NCBI GenBank assembly: GCA_023313575.1
Contig: JAJTTP010000003.1
Coordinates: 1,426,001 to 1,490,000 of the forward strand
Direction: 5' to 3'
DNA: 64,000 nt
DNA from: Eutypella sp. D-1
Taxonomy: Eukaryota; Ascomycota; Sordariomycetes; Xylariales; Diatrypaceae
The notes below the pieces were generated by a model, which was not told the origin of the DNA, did not search any database, and worked only from the letters and a program-made list of their open reading frames with translations. Below are positions 9,899 to 22,059 of the stretch, piece after piece. The position numbers and the translations under genes are program-made. How positions within the stretch are numbered: position 1 is the first letter of the stretch; every line of letters starts with the position of its first letter.

Positions 9899-10761
9899 GT
9901 TGTGACTCTTGAGACAACTATTCTGGCGTGAGCAACGTGTACCTAAGTAATCAACGTTGCCTTTGCTCCCAAATGTATTGCTAAACACCTGACTACTTTA
10001 TGTAGATGATTGGGCCGTCTTTATCTTAAGCTCTTAGAGGTACCCGTTGGTCGGCTGCAGTAGTTTTAGCCGCATTCTATTTTCAGCAGTGTTAAGTAGT
10101 TACCAAAAACTGGGGGAAGAGGGGAGCGCCGTGGGGGGCCCGGGCGGGGATCGCAGGCGGAACCACGTAATCTTTTAGAGTCAACAGCCACAGGCTACAT
10201 CGACGCCACCCCCTTTTAAGCTTCCGCATTGCTTACTTATACCAAAGGAGAAGAAATACATGCCCTAATGTATGCAGCGTCATCACATTCGGTGCTTTAG
10301 CAAGCAGGCGTATTTTCGGCAGCTGGCCAATTTAGTATACGCAAAGTCGTTATGGTGGGAATTGCCCAAGTTTCTGATCTTGGCCTTGTTGCGCTTTGAT
10401 AAACTCATATGCGTAGTTGTTCGTTATGTTAAATACTTTTACATGTCCATCACTATCGTTTCAAATCAACAAATGTTGTTCGGGTTAAACCGGCGAAAAC
10501 AACAAGCATCGGATCACTAGTCATGCTATCGCGTCCTACGTGACGATAAAGAACGGGCCTGAAAGGCACTAGCCAATAGAAATTACCTAGTGTATATGAC
10601 ACAATTGGATTGCACAATTTACGACGTCAATGTCACCATGTAATACTCTGAATCCACTCAAGCTTAACACACGACAATATTTTCATATTTAAGCCATGGC
10701 ACATGTTTGAAGACTCGCACTGCGAATAGTAGGTGAATTCCACCAATGCCATCTGCTCGCC
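9899..10761. other. Divergent intergenic region between HET gene and permease
   Basis: 862 bp holding the 5' flanks of both genes. A GC-rich block at about 10110-10165 with runs of G and C stands out from AT-rich surroundings. A plus-strand open frame at about 10272-10520 has no recognisable features and is not called. Confidence 0.5.
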
Positions 10762-12458
10762 ATGGATGTTAAAAAGGAAGCTGATCAGTATACGACTCAG
10801 CGTCAGCCGGTTCGGCAGACAGTCACTGAGAAATATGCAGATGTTACTCTGCGCCTCATCGAGGATCATGATCACGAATTTGGCCCCTTGACTCCTGAGA
10901 AGGAAAAGTCGTTACGGAGGAAACTGTATCTCCATATTATGGTTCTAATATCTGCCATCAATATCATCTTATTTGTGAGTTGTTTCCCCCATATCAGATG
11001 ACGAAACGCTCACTAGGTCATCGAGCTCTAGATCGACAAATCTACACTGGGATACGCTGCTATTCTAGGGCTTTTTGAGGAGACCGGAATCACCAAGGAT
11101 GAATATAACAACCTGAATACCTTCTTTTACGTCGGTAGGTCTTCTCTTCTGCTAAAATGGCTCGCGGATGTTGTAGCCTAATCATGATTATCGTAGGCTA
11201 CCTTGCTGCTCAGTGGCCCGGGCATTATCTTATGCAGAAGCTCCCGTTCGGCAGATTCGTCGCTTCGATCGTATTCCTTTGGGCTGTCGTCATTTTCCTT
11301 CACTGCGTGGCAACCAAGTACGCTGGACTCGTAGTCCTCCGCCTCGCCCTCGGCGCAGTTGAGGCAGTTGTTGTTCCCGCTATGGAGATTACCATCGGCA
11401 TGTTTTTCAACCGCGAGGAACAAGCTTTCCTGCAGCCGATCCTATGGGTCACTTGCCAGGGCGCTCCCATCGTGGCCGGGTTTATATCCTACGGCCTGCT
11501 GTGGAGTAAGAGCGCCGTGTTGCCTTGGAAGCTGTTTATGATCACGACGGGTGGCTTAACACTCCTCCTAGCCATCTGGGCCTGGTTCTGCTATCCCAGT
11601 AATCCCGCCGAGGCCCGGTTTCTCACCCTGGAAGAGAAAGTGCAGGTAATACGACGGGTTCATGGGTCCAGTCAGAGCTCCATTGAACAGAAGCAATTCA
11701 AGAAAGCCCAGTTCATCGAGACCTTGAAGGATCCTGTTTCGTGGCTTTTTGCACTCCAAGCGTTCACATTAATGTACTCAAACAATCTCACATACGGCCA
11801 GCAAAACCTCCTGACCACCTCTCTTGGCGTCTCTAGCTTGGGCTCCACCCTGGTTGCTGTAGCGGGCGGCGGGTTTGGGGTGGCTCTGTGCATTGTTGCC
11901 GCTATAGCACTCAAGTGGTATCCACGTAACCTCGCGGCCCACGGATTGGTCTGGTGTATTCCCGCCGTGGCAGGCGGAATCGGTATGGTGGCAATCCCAT
12001 GGGATCGGGAACTAGCACTGTTGGCATGTCTACTGCTCGCCGGGCATACATACGGTATCACGTACATCATCGCGCTGGGATGGACGACGTCTTCCGCGGC
12101 TGGATACACCAAGAAGCTAACACGCAACGTCATGTTCATGCTTGGCTATAGTGTCGGCAACCTCGTGTCACCACAAATCTGGGTCCCCTCCGCTGCGCCC
12201 CGGTACTATGGCGCTTGGGTTTCCATGATTGTCGTTAGCTGGGTCGGCACGCCGGCTATTCTATTTGTCATACGCTTCATCCTGGCGCGCAGAAATGCGG
12301 AGCGGGAGGCGTTGATCGCAGAGTCTAGCGAGGATGAAAGGGGAGCTGGCCGTGTTGAGCAGCGTGATGAGGATGGACAGGTCCTGGTGAAAAACGTGGA
12401 TATTGCCATGTTAGATCTCACGGATTTGGAGAATAAATTCTTCATATACCCGTTATAG
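10762..12458 (+). CDS. MFS permease, Dal5/allantoate (anion:cation symporter) family
   Basis: Three exons, 10762-10974, 11032-11134 and 11197-12458, all in frame after splicing; the prediction is 525 aa. The second exon supplies the conserved first-loop region that ends TFFYVG, and exon 3 continues [20 protein letters not shown], the strongest family signature. About 12 hydrophobic helices follow, with a central hydrophilic loop near the middle (RVHGSSQSS onward) and the typical late segment [20 protein letters not shown]. The C-terminal tail is charged and acidic. Members carry allantoate, ureidosuccinate, nicotinate, pantothenate, biotin or related carboxylates across the plasma membrane with protons. 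The substrate cannot be deduced. The frame is complete with no disabling changes. Confidence 0.9.
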
Positions 12459-14897
12459 ATTTCCAATGGATTACATCTGGCTCTTGCGTACGAGATACAG
12501 ACGGTCACGTGAAAGGGATGGTTTAAACTTGGAGGTGGTATATATTTTGCTCTGCGTTCTCGCCTGGCTAGGGTTAGTTATGGTACGCCATACCCCCGAA
12601 TTAAGGCGTATCAGGCCTAGAAGATTAAAGAGCTTATTCTCTTATCTTGGCAGATAAGCAACGCTACCAGGCAGAGCTGTACGATTCATTCAGGGGCTAG
12701 CACATAAATAAATATAACTGATTTGCGCCCCAAAGCATATTTTTTCAGCTGTAGCGTTCTGATATAAAAGGTTATCAGTCTAGACATTCATATCATAGTG
12801 ATTCATCAAACCATAACACTTGGTACCATATACTATCAAAAACCAGTAGCCAAATCAAGCTGACATGTAATAGCTCATATTGTTTGGAGGAACTGCAATG
12901 CTGATCCCTTTCCAGAGGTGTGATAAGTGACGTTGGCACAGTACTGGAATCCGATGAAGGGCCCTCTTCTCACAGAATCCCTGCTCCCCCGGCAGCATCG
13001 ATATTGGAATGAGAATATTGAAATCTACATTCAAGGAGGCTGGGAGGAATCAACGTTGGCTTTGAGGGCATGGTGAGGCTTTGATTACTAGTTGTACGAA
13101 CATATGCAAGGAGTCATGACGTTACATATCTAAGTCAGTATATATCAAACATGTATGTATGCAACGTTGCCTAACGGTCTGGGCTCGCAGTTATTAGGAT
13201 CCAAAACAACACGAAGGAGAAAGGTCGTGTATCATGTTGAGTCACTTTTCGGGAATGCGTCAATCTTATCGTTCGCCCTGTGTCGACAAATCCGTTCCGA
13301 CGGACGGTTTGATCACCGATTGGTCCTTCTCGTCTTAGGAAATATACCCAATGTATACCTTGATTAATGCGGATCCTTTCTAGATGGATAGCAAGCCATA
13401 ATTGCCGAATGAGGTTGCATCACGAAACGGCATGTCTTGATTTACATGATAGTGTTTGATATTATGGCGCCAGCTAGCTGCTTGCGCAGCATCGCATGAT
13501 ATCACCAAGTTACCAACTTAGCCGGAAGCACAATTAACCAAGTATGTTGTCTCTGATAGCTTGTTACCTCGGTGAAGTAATACTGGGAATAAATTATTGT
13601 AAGAGCATACTTGTATACAGTATGCAGGTCTCATCTTCATTTAGTCAATATTTACGTCTCGGCCATGCCGGCCTGCCGGCTATCCATACCTTTCGATGTC
13701 ATGACTTTGTTACATATTACTCTCATACTATTATAACTCAGCTGTTGTAACTTGTGTTTACCAGCATCTATCCCTATGACCTCACACAATTTTTCCGAAC
13801 CAGAGCTCGTATACGGAGTATGTTCCCAACACGTCTTGGACCGACGAAGATGCCAAGAAGCTAGGGAGGCTCCGAGCATGGAGATGTGTAAATGCACTAA
13901 AAGTCCCTGGCGTTGAACTACATACATGGTAGTCTCTGCGAGTAGATTGAAGCCAAATGATTGCCCGCATAAGGCCAATCTAGATGTGTCTCAGTGTGAT
14001 TCGATTGCGCTATACACGGGGCGATCATTAACGACGTCGTTGCTCTAAGCCTTAACGCACAGGTCTAAAAATAAAAGGCGATGATTCCACTGCCGTGGTT
14101 GCGTGGACCGGTAGCCGGCTGCCGTTGAATGAACCGCGCGCTAAAATCTTATGGCTTAAAGCCTTATGGAGCTCCTAGATCTAAAGACTGGGGCATATTG
14201 ATCCATCGGATGCCCAGCTGCGGGGGAGGAGATACGTGGTGTGGGAGAGCTGAAGGGTAATCAGCGTGAATGGGATGGTCGAATGATACGGGTGGCGGCA
14301 AAAATGCATCTTGAATGTTCTAGGGCCTCTTACGATCCGATCCGCACGGCCGATGGAATGACAATTCAAAAAAAAAAGCGGTCAAACAGAAGGGCAACCG
14401 TCGTTATGCCAGTGTTATACGAGAAACCCACATACTAGCTGCTGACAAGCAGGAGATCTTTTCCAACGGCAGAGGTCCACATGACCCAATACGAGCCAAG
14501 AGCCCACTCCCGTATTGAGCCTGGCCCGGCCGACCAATGGAGAGGCCGAGACAACGCCCTATTACATGATTGATATGAATCTTCAGGCTTGAATGCTCAC
14601 GATGCTACATTGCATAGCAGAGGCTTCAACACGAGTCACAGAAGTAGCATCAGGCGTTGGCCAGCTCATGAGAATCGAGATCATGGTAAGAACTGCAAGG
14701 CAGCGTCGCTGTGATAGTAGGAATTTTCTGGTATATAAGGGCAGCTTTCTCCCATACGGAAAATCAATCTCATACCCTCATCATCGCAACGAGATCACAT
14801 CAATAGCAACATAATACATACACTTAATCAATCTAATACATTTAATCCTCACCAACAGAGCATCCGAGCTTGCTTGTCACCAACCACAATCTTCAAC
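12459..14897. other. Intergenic region of 2.4 kb
   Basis: No domain-bearing frame found on either strand. The sequence is relatively AT-rich, with several unsupported short frames (for example 13155-13367 + and 13652-13978 -). The last 170 bp contains the promoter of the secreted-protein gene. Confidence 0.5.
14732..14739 (+). promoter_or_regulatory. TATA box of the small secreted protein gene
   Basis: TATATAAG lies 166 bp upstream of the ATG at 14898, followed by CT/CA-rich sequence of the kind seen in fungal 5' leaders. Strong TATA elements are common in highly induced secreted-protein genes. Position and motif only; no expression data. Confidence 0.55.
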
Positions 14898-15347
14898 ATG
14901 CAAATCAAGACTACCCTCGTCACTGCTCTCCTTTCAGCGACTGCTTTCGCAGCGCCTGCGCCTGCCCCAGAAGTCCAGTCCATGATGGCCGCAGCTCCTG
15001 AGTGGACCATCGCGGGTGCGAAGCGGACATGCGACGCGGGCGACAACTCCTGCACTTGGAATTTCAAGGTCGACACGCACTTGGCGCCGGCCACGGCCTG
15101 CAGCTTCACCGTCAAGCGCGGAGCCAAGCCGGCCAGCCAGACCGACAGCAGCAACAACAAGTGCGGACCCTACACTGTCGGCTCCGGCTGGGACGGTTCC
15201 TTCGGCCCGGGCCAGGGCTTCACCGTCCTTTCAGTCGCCGACTACAGCAAGAAGCTTATCGTCTGGCCCGGCTACACCGACAAGGAGCTCGCTGGCGGCA
15301 AGGTTGTCGTTCCCGACAAGGCTTACGCTCCTGCTAAGCTCCCGTAA
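14898..15347 (+). CDS. Small secreted cysteine-containing protein, resembling the Hip1/Hrip hypersensitive-response elicitor family
   Basis: Single exon, 149 aa. An N-terminal signal peptide is clear: MQIKTT, then a hydrophobic core and an AFA cleavage site before a short Ala/Pro spacer. The mature part has four cysteines, in contexts RTCDAGDNSCTWNF, TACSFTV and KCGPY, which could form two disulfides. It ends in a VVPDKAYAP segment. The WTIxGxKRTC...SCTW pattern resembles small secreted proteins described in plant-associated fungi as hypersensitive-response-inducing (Botrytis Hip1, Alternaria/Magnaporthe Hrip type). This assignment is from memory of the pattern and is tentative. The composition (Ala/Gly/Lys-rich, strongly GC-biased third positions) suggests high expression. 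A TATA box precedes it. Confidence 0.75.
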   Translation: MQIKTTLVTALLSATAFAAPAPAPEVQSMMAAAPEWTIAGAKRTCDAGDNSCTWNFKVDTHLAPATACSFTVKRGAKPASQTDSSNNKCGPYTVGSGWDGSFGPGQGFTVLSVADYSKKLIVWPGYTDKELAGGKVVVPDKAYAPAKLP

Positions 15348-16256
15348 GGGATCGTTCTTCACGAGCAATGACGATGGGTTAGAGGCGGACAATGAGGACA
15401 ATGAGGATGGGACATGGGCGCATTTGCATGAAAGGGTTTAAAACAGGGACATGACTGGGATCGTAATTCATGGGTTCCTTACGAAAACTAATGTATATCA
15501 ATAAATAATTCTTCTTGCAACATGCTTTCGAAACGTTAACTAAGATTCGCATCAGTGCGGCCAATCGTGCATTTGCCAGGTATCTATAGGCTAGCCCTCA
15601 ATGGGTGCATGCCAAATCTTGTAGATTTTTTCTTTCGCCAACGAAAACTTCCATGAAGGTCTAGAATAGAAGAATACAGGGGTTTATGGAGCGAACTAGG
15701 ACAGAATTGGATGTTAGGTCTTAAGGATACCGTAATCGAGCAGTGCTCTAAGTATAAATAATTGCCCAAGAGTCCAAGTGTGATAATAAGACTCCTACAT
15801 AAGTCTTGGAGGTGCTGTGACCTTGAAGAATGATAAGCACTTGGTTACGTAGATGACCAAATGAGCTATAAATATGAATCGGGAGATTGTAACTTGGTAT
15901 CAAACACCGAAATCCAAGATGCCAATGATGTCTTGTCCCCTATACATATCTATGCCAAGCCCCCTTTAACCACCTACCTTAGAAAGGGCTTACTATACAG
16001 AGTACAGTGGACCTACCTGGATAGGTAAGGCCGCAGGATAAAATAGAACGGAACGGATTAATATTGCGGATACCATCAATGCCCCAGATATTAGCTTTGA
16101 TCTCGTCACCTACATATCCAGTTAGTTATCAGTTCGAATTGAATCGATCCAGTAATTTCATCTACAGTGTTATTAACGCATACCAACCAACTTGCGACCT
16201 AGCATTCGCATACGCCGCAGCCCACCATAGACATCCTCAAATCGTGTTCTCTAGCC
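15348..16256. other. Intergenic region
   Basis: About 900 bp containing the 3' flank of the secreted-protein gene and the 5' flank of the transcription factor. An ATG frame just upstream of 16257 is out of frame with the zinc finger and is taken as leader sequence. CCTACCT/AGGTA motifs occur near 15970-16025. Confidence 0.5.
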
Positions 16257-18783
16257 ATGTCGAACGGAAGTTCATCACCCCGTCATTTTTGTGACTACTC
16301 GGAATGTGGAAAAAGCTTTAGGCGAGCTGAGCATTTGAACCGTCACAAGTTAAATCGTACGCGTCTCTAGTATCTCCAAGAGTGCGACTGGTAGGAATAA
16401 GGTTGACTCAGCTAATTCAGACACAAACTCCACGATTAAATGTCCCCAGTGCGACCATCTCTTTTACCGAAGAGACCTCCTCAAGCGGCACCTTATATTG
16501 AAACATAGAAAGAGCCCAAGGTCGATCCATCCCGCCGACCTTGAAACCTCCGCATCGTTTGAGGCATCCCCACCAGGGTCACATGACGATAAAAATAGTC
16601 CAGGGCTCTCTGCGTATAGTTTCCAGGAGGCTGGGGAACCCAGCCCACCTCCGGCGATGCTCGCAGCTAATATTCCTGCAACCGGTGCGAATGTCGGCGA
16701 TGTGGTCATGCCAGCGGTCTCGGGCAGCCTTTTCCCGTTTCCTTCTCCTGGTGTCGAACTCACTCCAGATTGGGCGTGGCTTCATCAATACCCCTTCCCA
16801 GTTCTACCCGTGAGCTCTGGAGCGCAAATTGCTAGCAATAATGAGATCGCTCCATTTGTAAGCGCTATCGTGCTTGTCTTTGGCATGCCAAGGGGACAAC
16901 GAGATAATCGGCTAATTTCTTCGTAGCAATGCCTCAATGATAACTGGATAGACCCTCATGGCCCATCAGGCTTGCTCTATATCAGCCAAGAAGTCTATGA
17001 TTACATAGTCAGGTTGAGATCGGTCAGTGAAAGTTCATGTTAGACTCCGAAAAGAACGTATTCCGAAATCTAACATTATTTTAAGATTGCCGAGGCCAAT
17101 CACCCTCTCGCCATTCAAGATGTCGCCTCTATATTTAATACAGCGTTCTTGTTCATCATGCAGTCTCTCCCAATCTTCCATCAACCAACGTTTAGTTTTG
17201 ATCTCATCCGGAGAGAGCTTTGCGCCTCAATTTTCTGCGTAGGCCTACTCATTGCTCCCAAGCAAGAATTGCATCAAATGGGGTGCGCCTTACTTGGACA
17301 AGTACGGTCCGGGCTGCTTAAGGTAATATTAAAACTCATGAGTCGATCGATTTTATACCTTGCTAAGGTGATGTTAACAGCATGTCGACGAGAACACGAT
17401 CTACCTACGAGATCTGGAGATACTGGAGTCAATGTATGTGTGGCCTTTAGCCCCTCAAATTAATGCCGACTTCTAATCAGATACACCAGGCTCCTTGTTG
17501 AATTTGCTGGCATGTATCTAGCCGATCGAGTGGCGGTAGAGCTCAGTGATATCTTCCACGGGACGTTAGTTACCCTTTCTCGCCGACTTGGTCTATTCGA
17601 TAAGACACGTGCAACTATATGTTCAGAATTGGCTTTGGCCGATGAGAGCGAAAATCAGATCTCGATCAATTACGAGATTGTGAAAAGGTGTGTATTGTAC
17701 TCATTCTTCTGCTCGGGTTGACGCTTAACTGATTGTTGCAGGCTGGCCTATTTTGTGTTTGCCTTGGATGTTGAGCATGCCTTATTCTTTGGGCATGAGC
17801 GGAGCATGTATGGTCCGCCCTAGAAAATTAGTGATCTCTTGTCCTAGTCGCTTACATGGATTAGACTCTCTGTTTACACCATTAAACTTGAGCTTCCGGC
17901 CGAAGAAGGGATTTGGCATGCACCCAGCCCCGGCGTGCACTCGGAGCCACACGACATAAGTCGGCATACCAAATTCCACGCTCTACTGCATAATCTGCTT
18001 TCTGCTGCCCCAAACTATGCATTACTAAACCGAGACGCCACTCAGCTGTCTGAGTTTCTCATTCTTCTCGGCCTCTCCGCTGTTGCTCTAGATTTTCTTG
18101 GGCGTCAGCAGGACCCCTTCTTCAACACAAAACAGGCCCTTGCACGGCTGGCTTCTGTTCTTCCAGAGATCCATGGCCGGCTAATGACAGGGCCTGACGA
18201 TTCTATGAAGACCAACGGCAGAGCCGTCTACCACATCACAGCAATTGCGCTGTGTACGCCTCTAAAAGATCTGGAGCGGGCTGCCAACGATGGCTTTTCG
18301 CGCACGGGGCGAACATCGAAGCAGCACACCCGTGCGGCCATTATTCGACTCCTAACGAGACATAAGGTCGAAGCAGAACCTGCACGGCACGCTATACACC
18401 TTTTGAGACTATTCCTGATAACACCCACATCAGCCGGATATTCACGATACGAGCCATCGGCATTGTACTTCGGTGTCCTGGCACTCTGGGCGTACATCAT
18501 CGGCCGGGTAAGCGATACAATTGAGGACGACCCTCATTACCTACCCAATGAGAGTTTACGTCACTCGCAATCCACAGACTCTCTACAATCTACACAGGGA
18601 GCTATTGCAGTTATATTGCAAGGTATAGAGATGGCCGTTGCGGAGAACGACAGTCTAGCATGTCGAAAGCAATGGCGGGCGCTCGTGCCCCACGTCACAA
18701 CAAGGCTAGAGCAAAGGTTGAACAATAATGCGCAGGAATATAGTCAGGTCCTCAAGTCATTGAGCGATAACATTAACGTCTAG
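16257..18783 (+). CDS. C2H2 zinc-finger transcription factor with fungal-specific regulatory domain
   Basis: Eight exons: 16257-16356, 16421-16857, 16927-17022, 17086-17322, 17381-17433, 17481-17687, 17742-17807 and 17865-18783. All junctions are in frame; the prediction is 704 aa. Two N-terminal C2H2 fingers are visible: Cys12, Cys17, His30 and His34, then Cys41, Cys44, His57 and His62. The last His of finger 1 is built across intron 1. A Pro/Ser-rich linker follows, then the fungal-specific transcription factor middle domain, recognised by LPIFHQPTF at about 235 and, after two short exons, KRLAYFVFALDVEHALFF, which is its hallmark block. The C-terminal 300 residues are helical. This class regulates metabolic or secondary-metabolite clusters. 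Its position beside sugar-related genes suggests, but does not prove, a local regulator. Exon 3's donor (GTCAGT) is weak. Confidence 0.85.
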
Positions 18784-19010
18784 AGAGGTATACCATCTTG
18801 AAGGTCTGCTCACAGATAAATCAATCCTCAGATACCAACTAGACTCCTCCCATGCGCGATGTCCGGCCCGGATGTTTGATTCGTGCCGATCTCCCGAGTT
18901 TATATGCGATAGGACTTTAAAGGCTCATACTGTCTCCGCTTCATTCGTCATGCTTTTGAGAGTCAGATGATGGCTAGCATTGCTGTATAGGGATTATTGG
19001 TTATACTATG

Positions 19011-20345
19011 TCAACTTACGAAAACAGTCACACCCCAGGGAGGATTGCAATACCGGTGGCCTTTTTCAAGCCTGTCGATACTCTTCATCTCCTCTTCAGT
19101 AAGAGCGATTCCGGGAGCCGCGAAGTTGCTTTTGATGCGTGCAGGGGTTATTGACTAAGGGTTCACGGATTAGTCTCAATTTAAATAGAGCCATCTTGCC
19201 CTTTCCACCCAGTGATCAACCGGTGGAGGCCAGATTCAGACGTACCTTGGGAATGACGCTGTGCCCTGACTGTATGCCCCAGGCTAGAAGGATTGCACAA
19301 GAGTCGCAAGAATGTGCCTTGGCAATTTCTATAACACTAGGCTCCTCCTTAAGCTCGGAGTTACTAGAGCCGAGCCTTTGTCGTGGTCCCAGATAGAGGT
19401 AAATAAGCGACTCCGTGTACTGCACGAATGTCCCCAAGCCGAGAGGGGTTTATGGATATTCAGGGAGGGGTGAGCTTACGGCGAGTAGGCTGTGAGGTGA
19501 ATCCCGTTTGCATGGGCATATTCCTTTAACTTCCTCTGTTGCAGGTATGGGTGCATCTCAACCTGGTTCACTGCGGGTACCACGGTACATTCCTTGCGAA
19601 GGACTTCGAGGTTGTGCACATCAAAATTAGCAACCCCGATGGCCCGCACTTTCCCGGTGCCCTGAACAGCTTCCATATCTCGCCATGTCTCTTCGAATGG
19701 TCGGTCGCGCTGTAGGTCACGCGTTCCGTCTTCCAGGAGGGGGAATAAGGGCGGGTTCCCATTCGAGTTCATTGCGACAGGCCTAGTATTGAGGCATTCC
19801 CAAAAGTCAGTGACGTATAATCAAGCGGATTCTAAGTAGGTGTAGATGACTTTGAACTCACCAATGCATTAACCATAAGTCAAGGTATTCAACACCGAGC
19901 CGCTCCAACGAAAGGTTCAGGTTCTCGGTCACACGTGTATGATATGTACTCCATCTTTCGCATGGTCAGCATCTTCTTTCTGACCTCGAGTTCGAGTCTA
20001 GGACGGGCATACAGCTTCGTGGTCAAGAAGATATCCTTCCTGGGCACGCCGCTATCGCGAATCGCTCTCCCGACATCACCTTCGTTGCCATAGTTCTAGA
20101 AATTGGCCCGGGGGAGAAAGGGGAGGTGTCAGCAATGTACCCCCCTGGCCGGAACTATCCACCGTATGCCAGCCCAGGAAACTCACGAACGCAGTATCAA
20201 TATGTCTGTATCCAGATTGCAGTGCGGTCTTCACCGATTCGTACGCATCATCGGGTTTTGATTTCCATGTCCCGAAACCGATCGCGGGTATATAGTCTCC
20301 ATTGTTAAGCTTGAAGGCTATTTGTGAGCTTTCTCCTGAAGCCAT
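19011..20345 (-). CDS. Aldo-keto reductase
   Basis: Six exons (minus strand): 20187-20345, 20013-20095, 19862-19954, 19480-19782, 19246-19363 and 19011-19154, giving 299 aa, the usual family length. The catalytic tetrad is complete: Asp50 (HIDTAF), Tyr55 (NYGNE), Lys80 (TTKLW) and His111 (LMHWP). The NADP-binding IPKS segment with ITPARI is built across the last intron. The fourth intron is the least certain: the only acceptor that keeps the frame gives the short joint AYSPNSEL and skips about 115 nt. Family members reduce aldoses, glycerol-derived aldehydes or ketones with NADPH. Next to sugar genes, a sugar-reductase role is plausible. A GTAAGT sits immediately before the stop, so a tiny extra 3' exon is possible. 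Confidence 0.85.
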
Positions 20346-20904
20346 GATGTTGCCTATTAGTAGTTGCCTGAGGTTGATCTGACGTGGGCAGTGCAGAAGA
20401 ACATGTAGACAATTTCAGCCAGCGTAGCGACCTTATTTCACGACGTCTACATAGTAGACCCATTACCCCTCATGAGTATCGAAAATTCGGAATATTATTG
20501 TAGTGCCTGATTTGATGTATGCTGTAAAGTGTGAGGAATCGATCTCACTACCTTCCTAATCCTTGACAAGTGTGCGGGATGCTGCATAGCAAGTTTGGTG
20601 CGGGATACTGTGCTTTGGATTTGGTCGAGATGACAGCCACCCAATGAGGTATGCCCAGTGAGATAATACTCACACATACATAGGGCATTCAGATGGATGA
20701 TTTACCTAGTATAGATGTGGGATGCGATACGTTCTAATTCCACCAATTCCCGGGGTCACTGGATGAAGGGATGGCCATCCAAGCCGTCGCAGTCGGAATG
20801 ATTACTGATCTACAAGTGAAGACAAACTTCTATGAAACATATACTCGGCCAGTTCAGGACATCAATTTCATTACTTGACATGTCCAGGATGATGATAGAG
20901 AATG
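20346..20904. other. Intergenic region upstream of the aldo-keto reductase
   Basis: About 560 bp forming the 5' flank of the reductase and of the FAD-oxidoreductase remnant on the other strand. No additional gene or RNA was recognised. Confidence 0.45.
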
Positions 20905-21300
20905 CCGAAAGCCCTCGAGCCGATCTCGTGATTCTAGGCGCAACGCGAAGGGGTCATCACCGCGGCAATCGCAGCCACTCGTCAAAGCAAAACCAGTGTA
21001 GTCGTTAAGAGAACGACCTTTATAGAAGGGCTACCTGCGAACGGTTTAGGTACGGCCGATATTGCCACGCGCGACGGCACTGGTGGGCTGTTTCTGGGAT
21101 TCGTGACCTACGTAAAAGACTAATATATCAATGCCTATGGCTGGATTCGGATTAAGTCCGCGAATAGTGGCCACAGCGCTATGCCTAGACTCTGTTATGG
21201 CTGCGGAGAACGTGGATATTGGCAAGCTACAGGTGTTGGAGCAGAGGATCGTACTGGTGTATGACCCTCGAGTATGGGGAGAATAAGGTGGCATCGGACA
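20905..21300 (+). pseudogene. Remnant of an FAD-dependent oxidoreductase (N-terminal part)
   Basis: Translating in pieces gives a Rossmann start (RADLVILGAT), then, after a +1 shift near 20945, GVITAAIAATRQSKTSVVV followed by EGLPANGLGTADIATRDG and GGLFLGFV. This pattern fits the FAD-dependent oxidoreductases that begin DVVVYGATPAGV and contain a GG(L/M)xxNGLG block. A TAA interrupts the frame after TYVKD at about 21112, and the similarity fades after the MAAENVDIGKLQVLEQRI block at about 21195-21260 (yet another frame). Only roughly the first quarter to third of a family protein is present and no C-terminal part was found before the beta-mannosidase remnant. It is therefore a broken, truncated copy. 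Confidence 0.7.
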
Positions 21301-22059
21301 CGAAAGAAAGAAAGAGATGCAATTGGACGGTTGCAGACTGCCCAGGCAAGTTAGAAATGGTAGCCGGGCTGGGCATAAAAAATCTTGAACTAGAATACAT
21401 AGATGTATACTTCGTACAGGTTCGAAAATGCACTGGTGGTAGACACCTATAAGAACATCCGGCGTACTATGCGAATATAATTGGGTCTATGTTGAGCGAA
21501 ATCTGAAGATAGTTACTGATACCAATCCTTCTATAGAATCGTATTGATGGATCGTTAATCTGACCGAATCAATGTAATAACCTATGCAATGTTTACATAT
21601 CTGCCGATGATGATAATGCCTGTGGCCTTGTACGTGACGTGTACCATGTTGCTGTGCCCGAGTGATAACTTATAAGATATGAATAGGGACTTCTAAAAAA
21701 AGATCATAGCAATCCCTCGACCCTTAAAGAGCACTAGTTTAGTAGTAATTAGCGTAAACCAGCGAATAATAGTTAGGGCAACTATACCCTTCTCGATCAA
21801 GACTTTGGTGCTTATCCCGCAGTCACATCCCGCACGGGAACCTCACAGAACCCACCGATTGGGAAAATAGCATCTTAGCTATCTCAGCGATAAGTGCTTC
21901 GAGAAAGCTCCAGATCTGTTATATTCGTCATGGAGCATGATCTCTTGATGGTGACTTCGAGGTGAAAAGCCTTATCTTGCTCGAGCTGGCGGGATAGCAC
22001 TGGCTCCGGGCTTTCAGGCCGTACAAGGGTTCCAACTACAAAAGCAATTACGGCCACCA
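21301..22059. other. Region between two pseudogenes
   Basis: About 750 bp with no recognisable frame. It probably includes unrecognisable decayed coding DNA of the FAD oxidoreductase and the 5' region of the beta-mannosidase. Confidence 0.45.

Noticed and set aside
10272..10520. Plus-strand frame of 82 codons upstream of the Dal5-type permease
   Set aside because: No domain, no promoter or splice evidence; sits in a divergent promoter region.
19926..20020. Apparent frame break in the aldo-keto reductase after TTKLY
   Set aside because: Resolved as an intron: GTATGC donor with a GCTGAC branch site and AAAG acceptor restores [16 protein letters not shown], so the gene is not called broken there.
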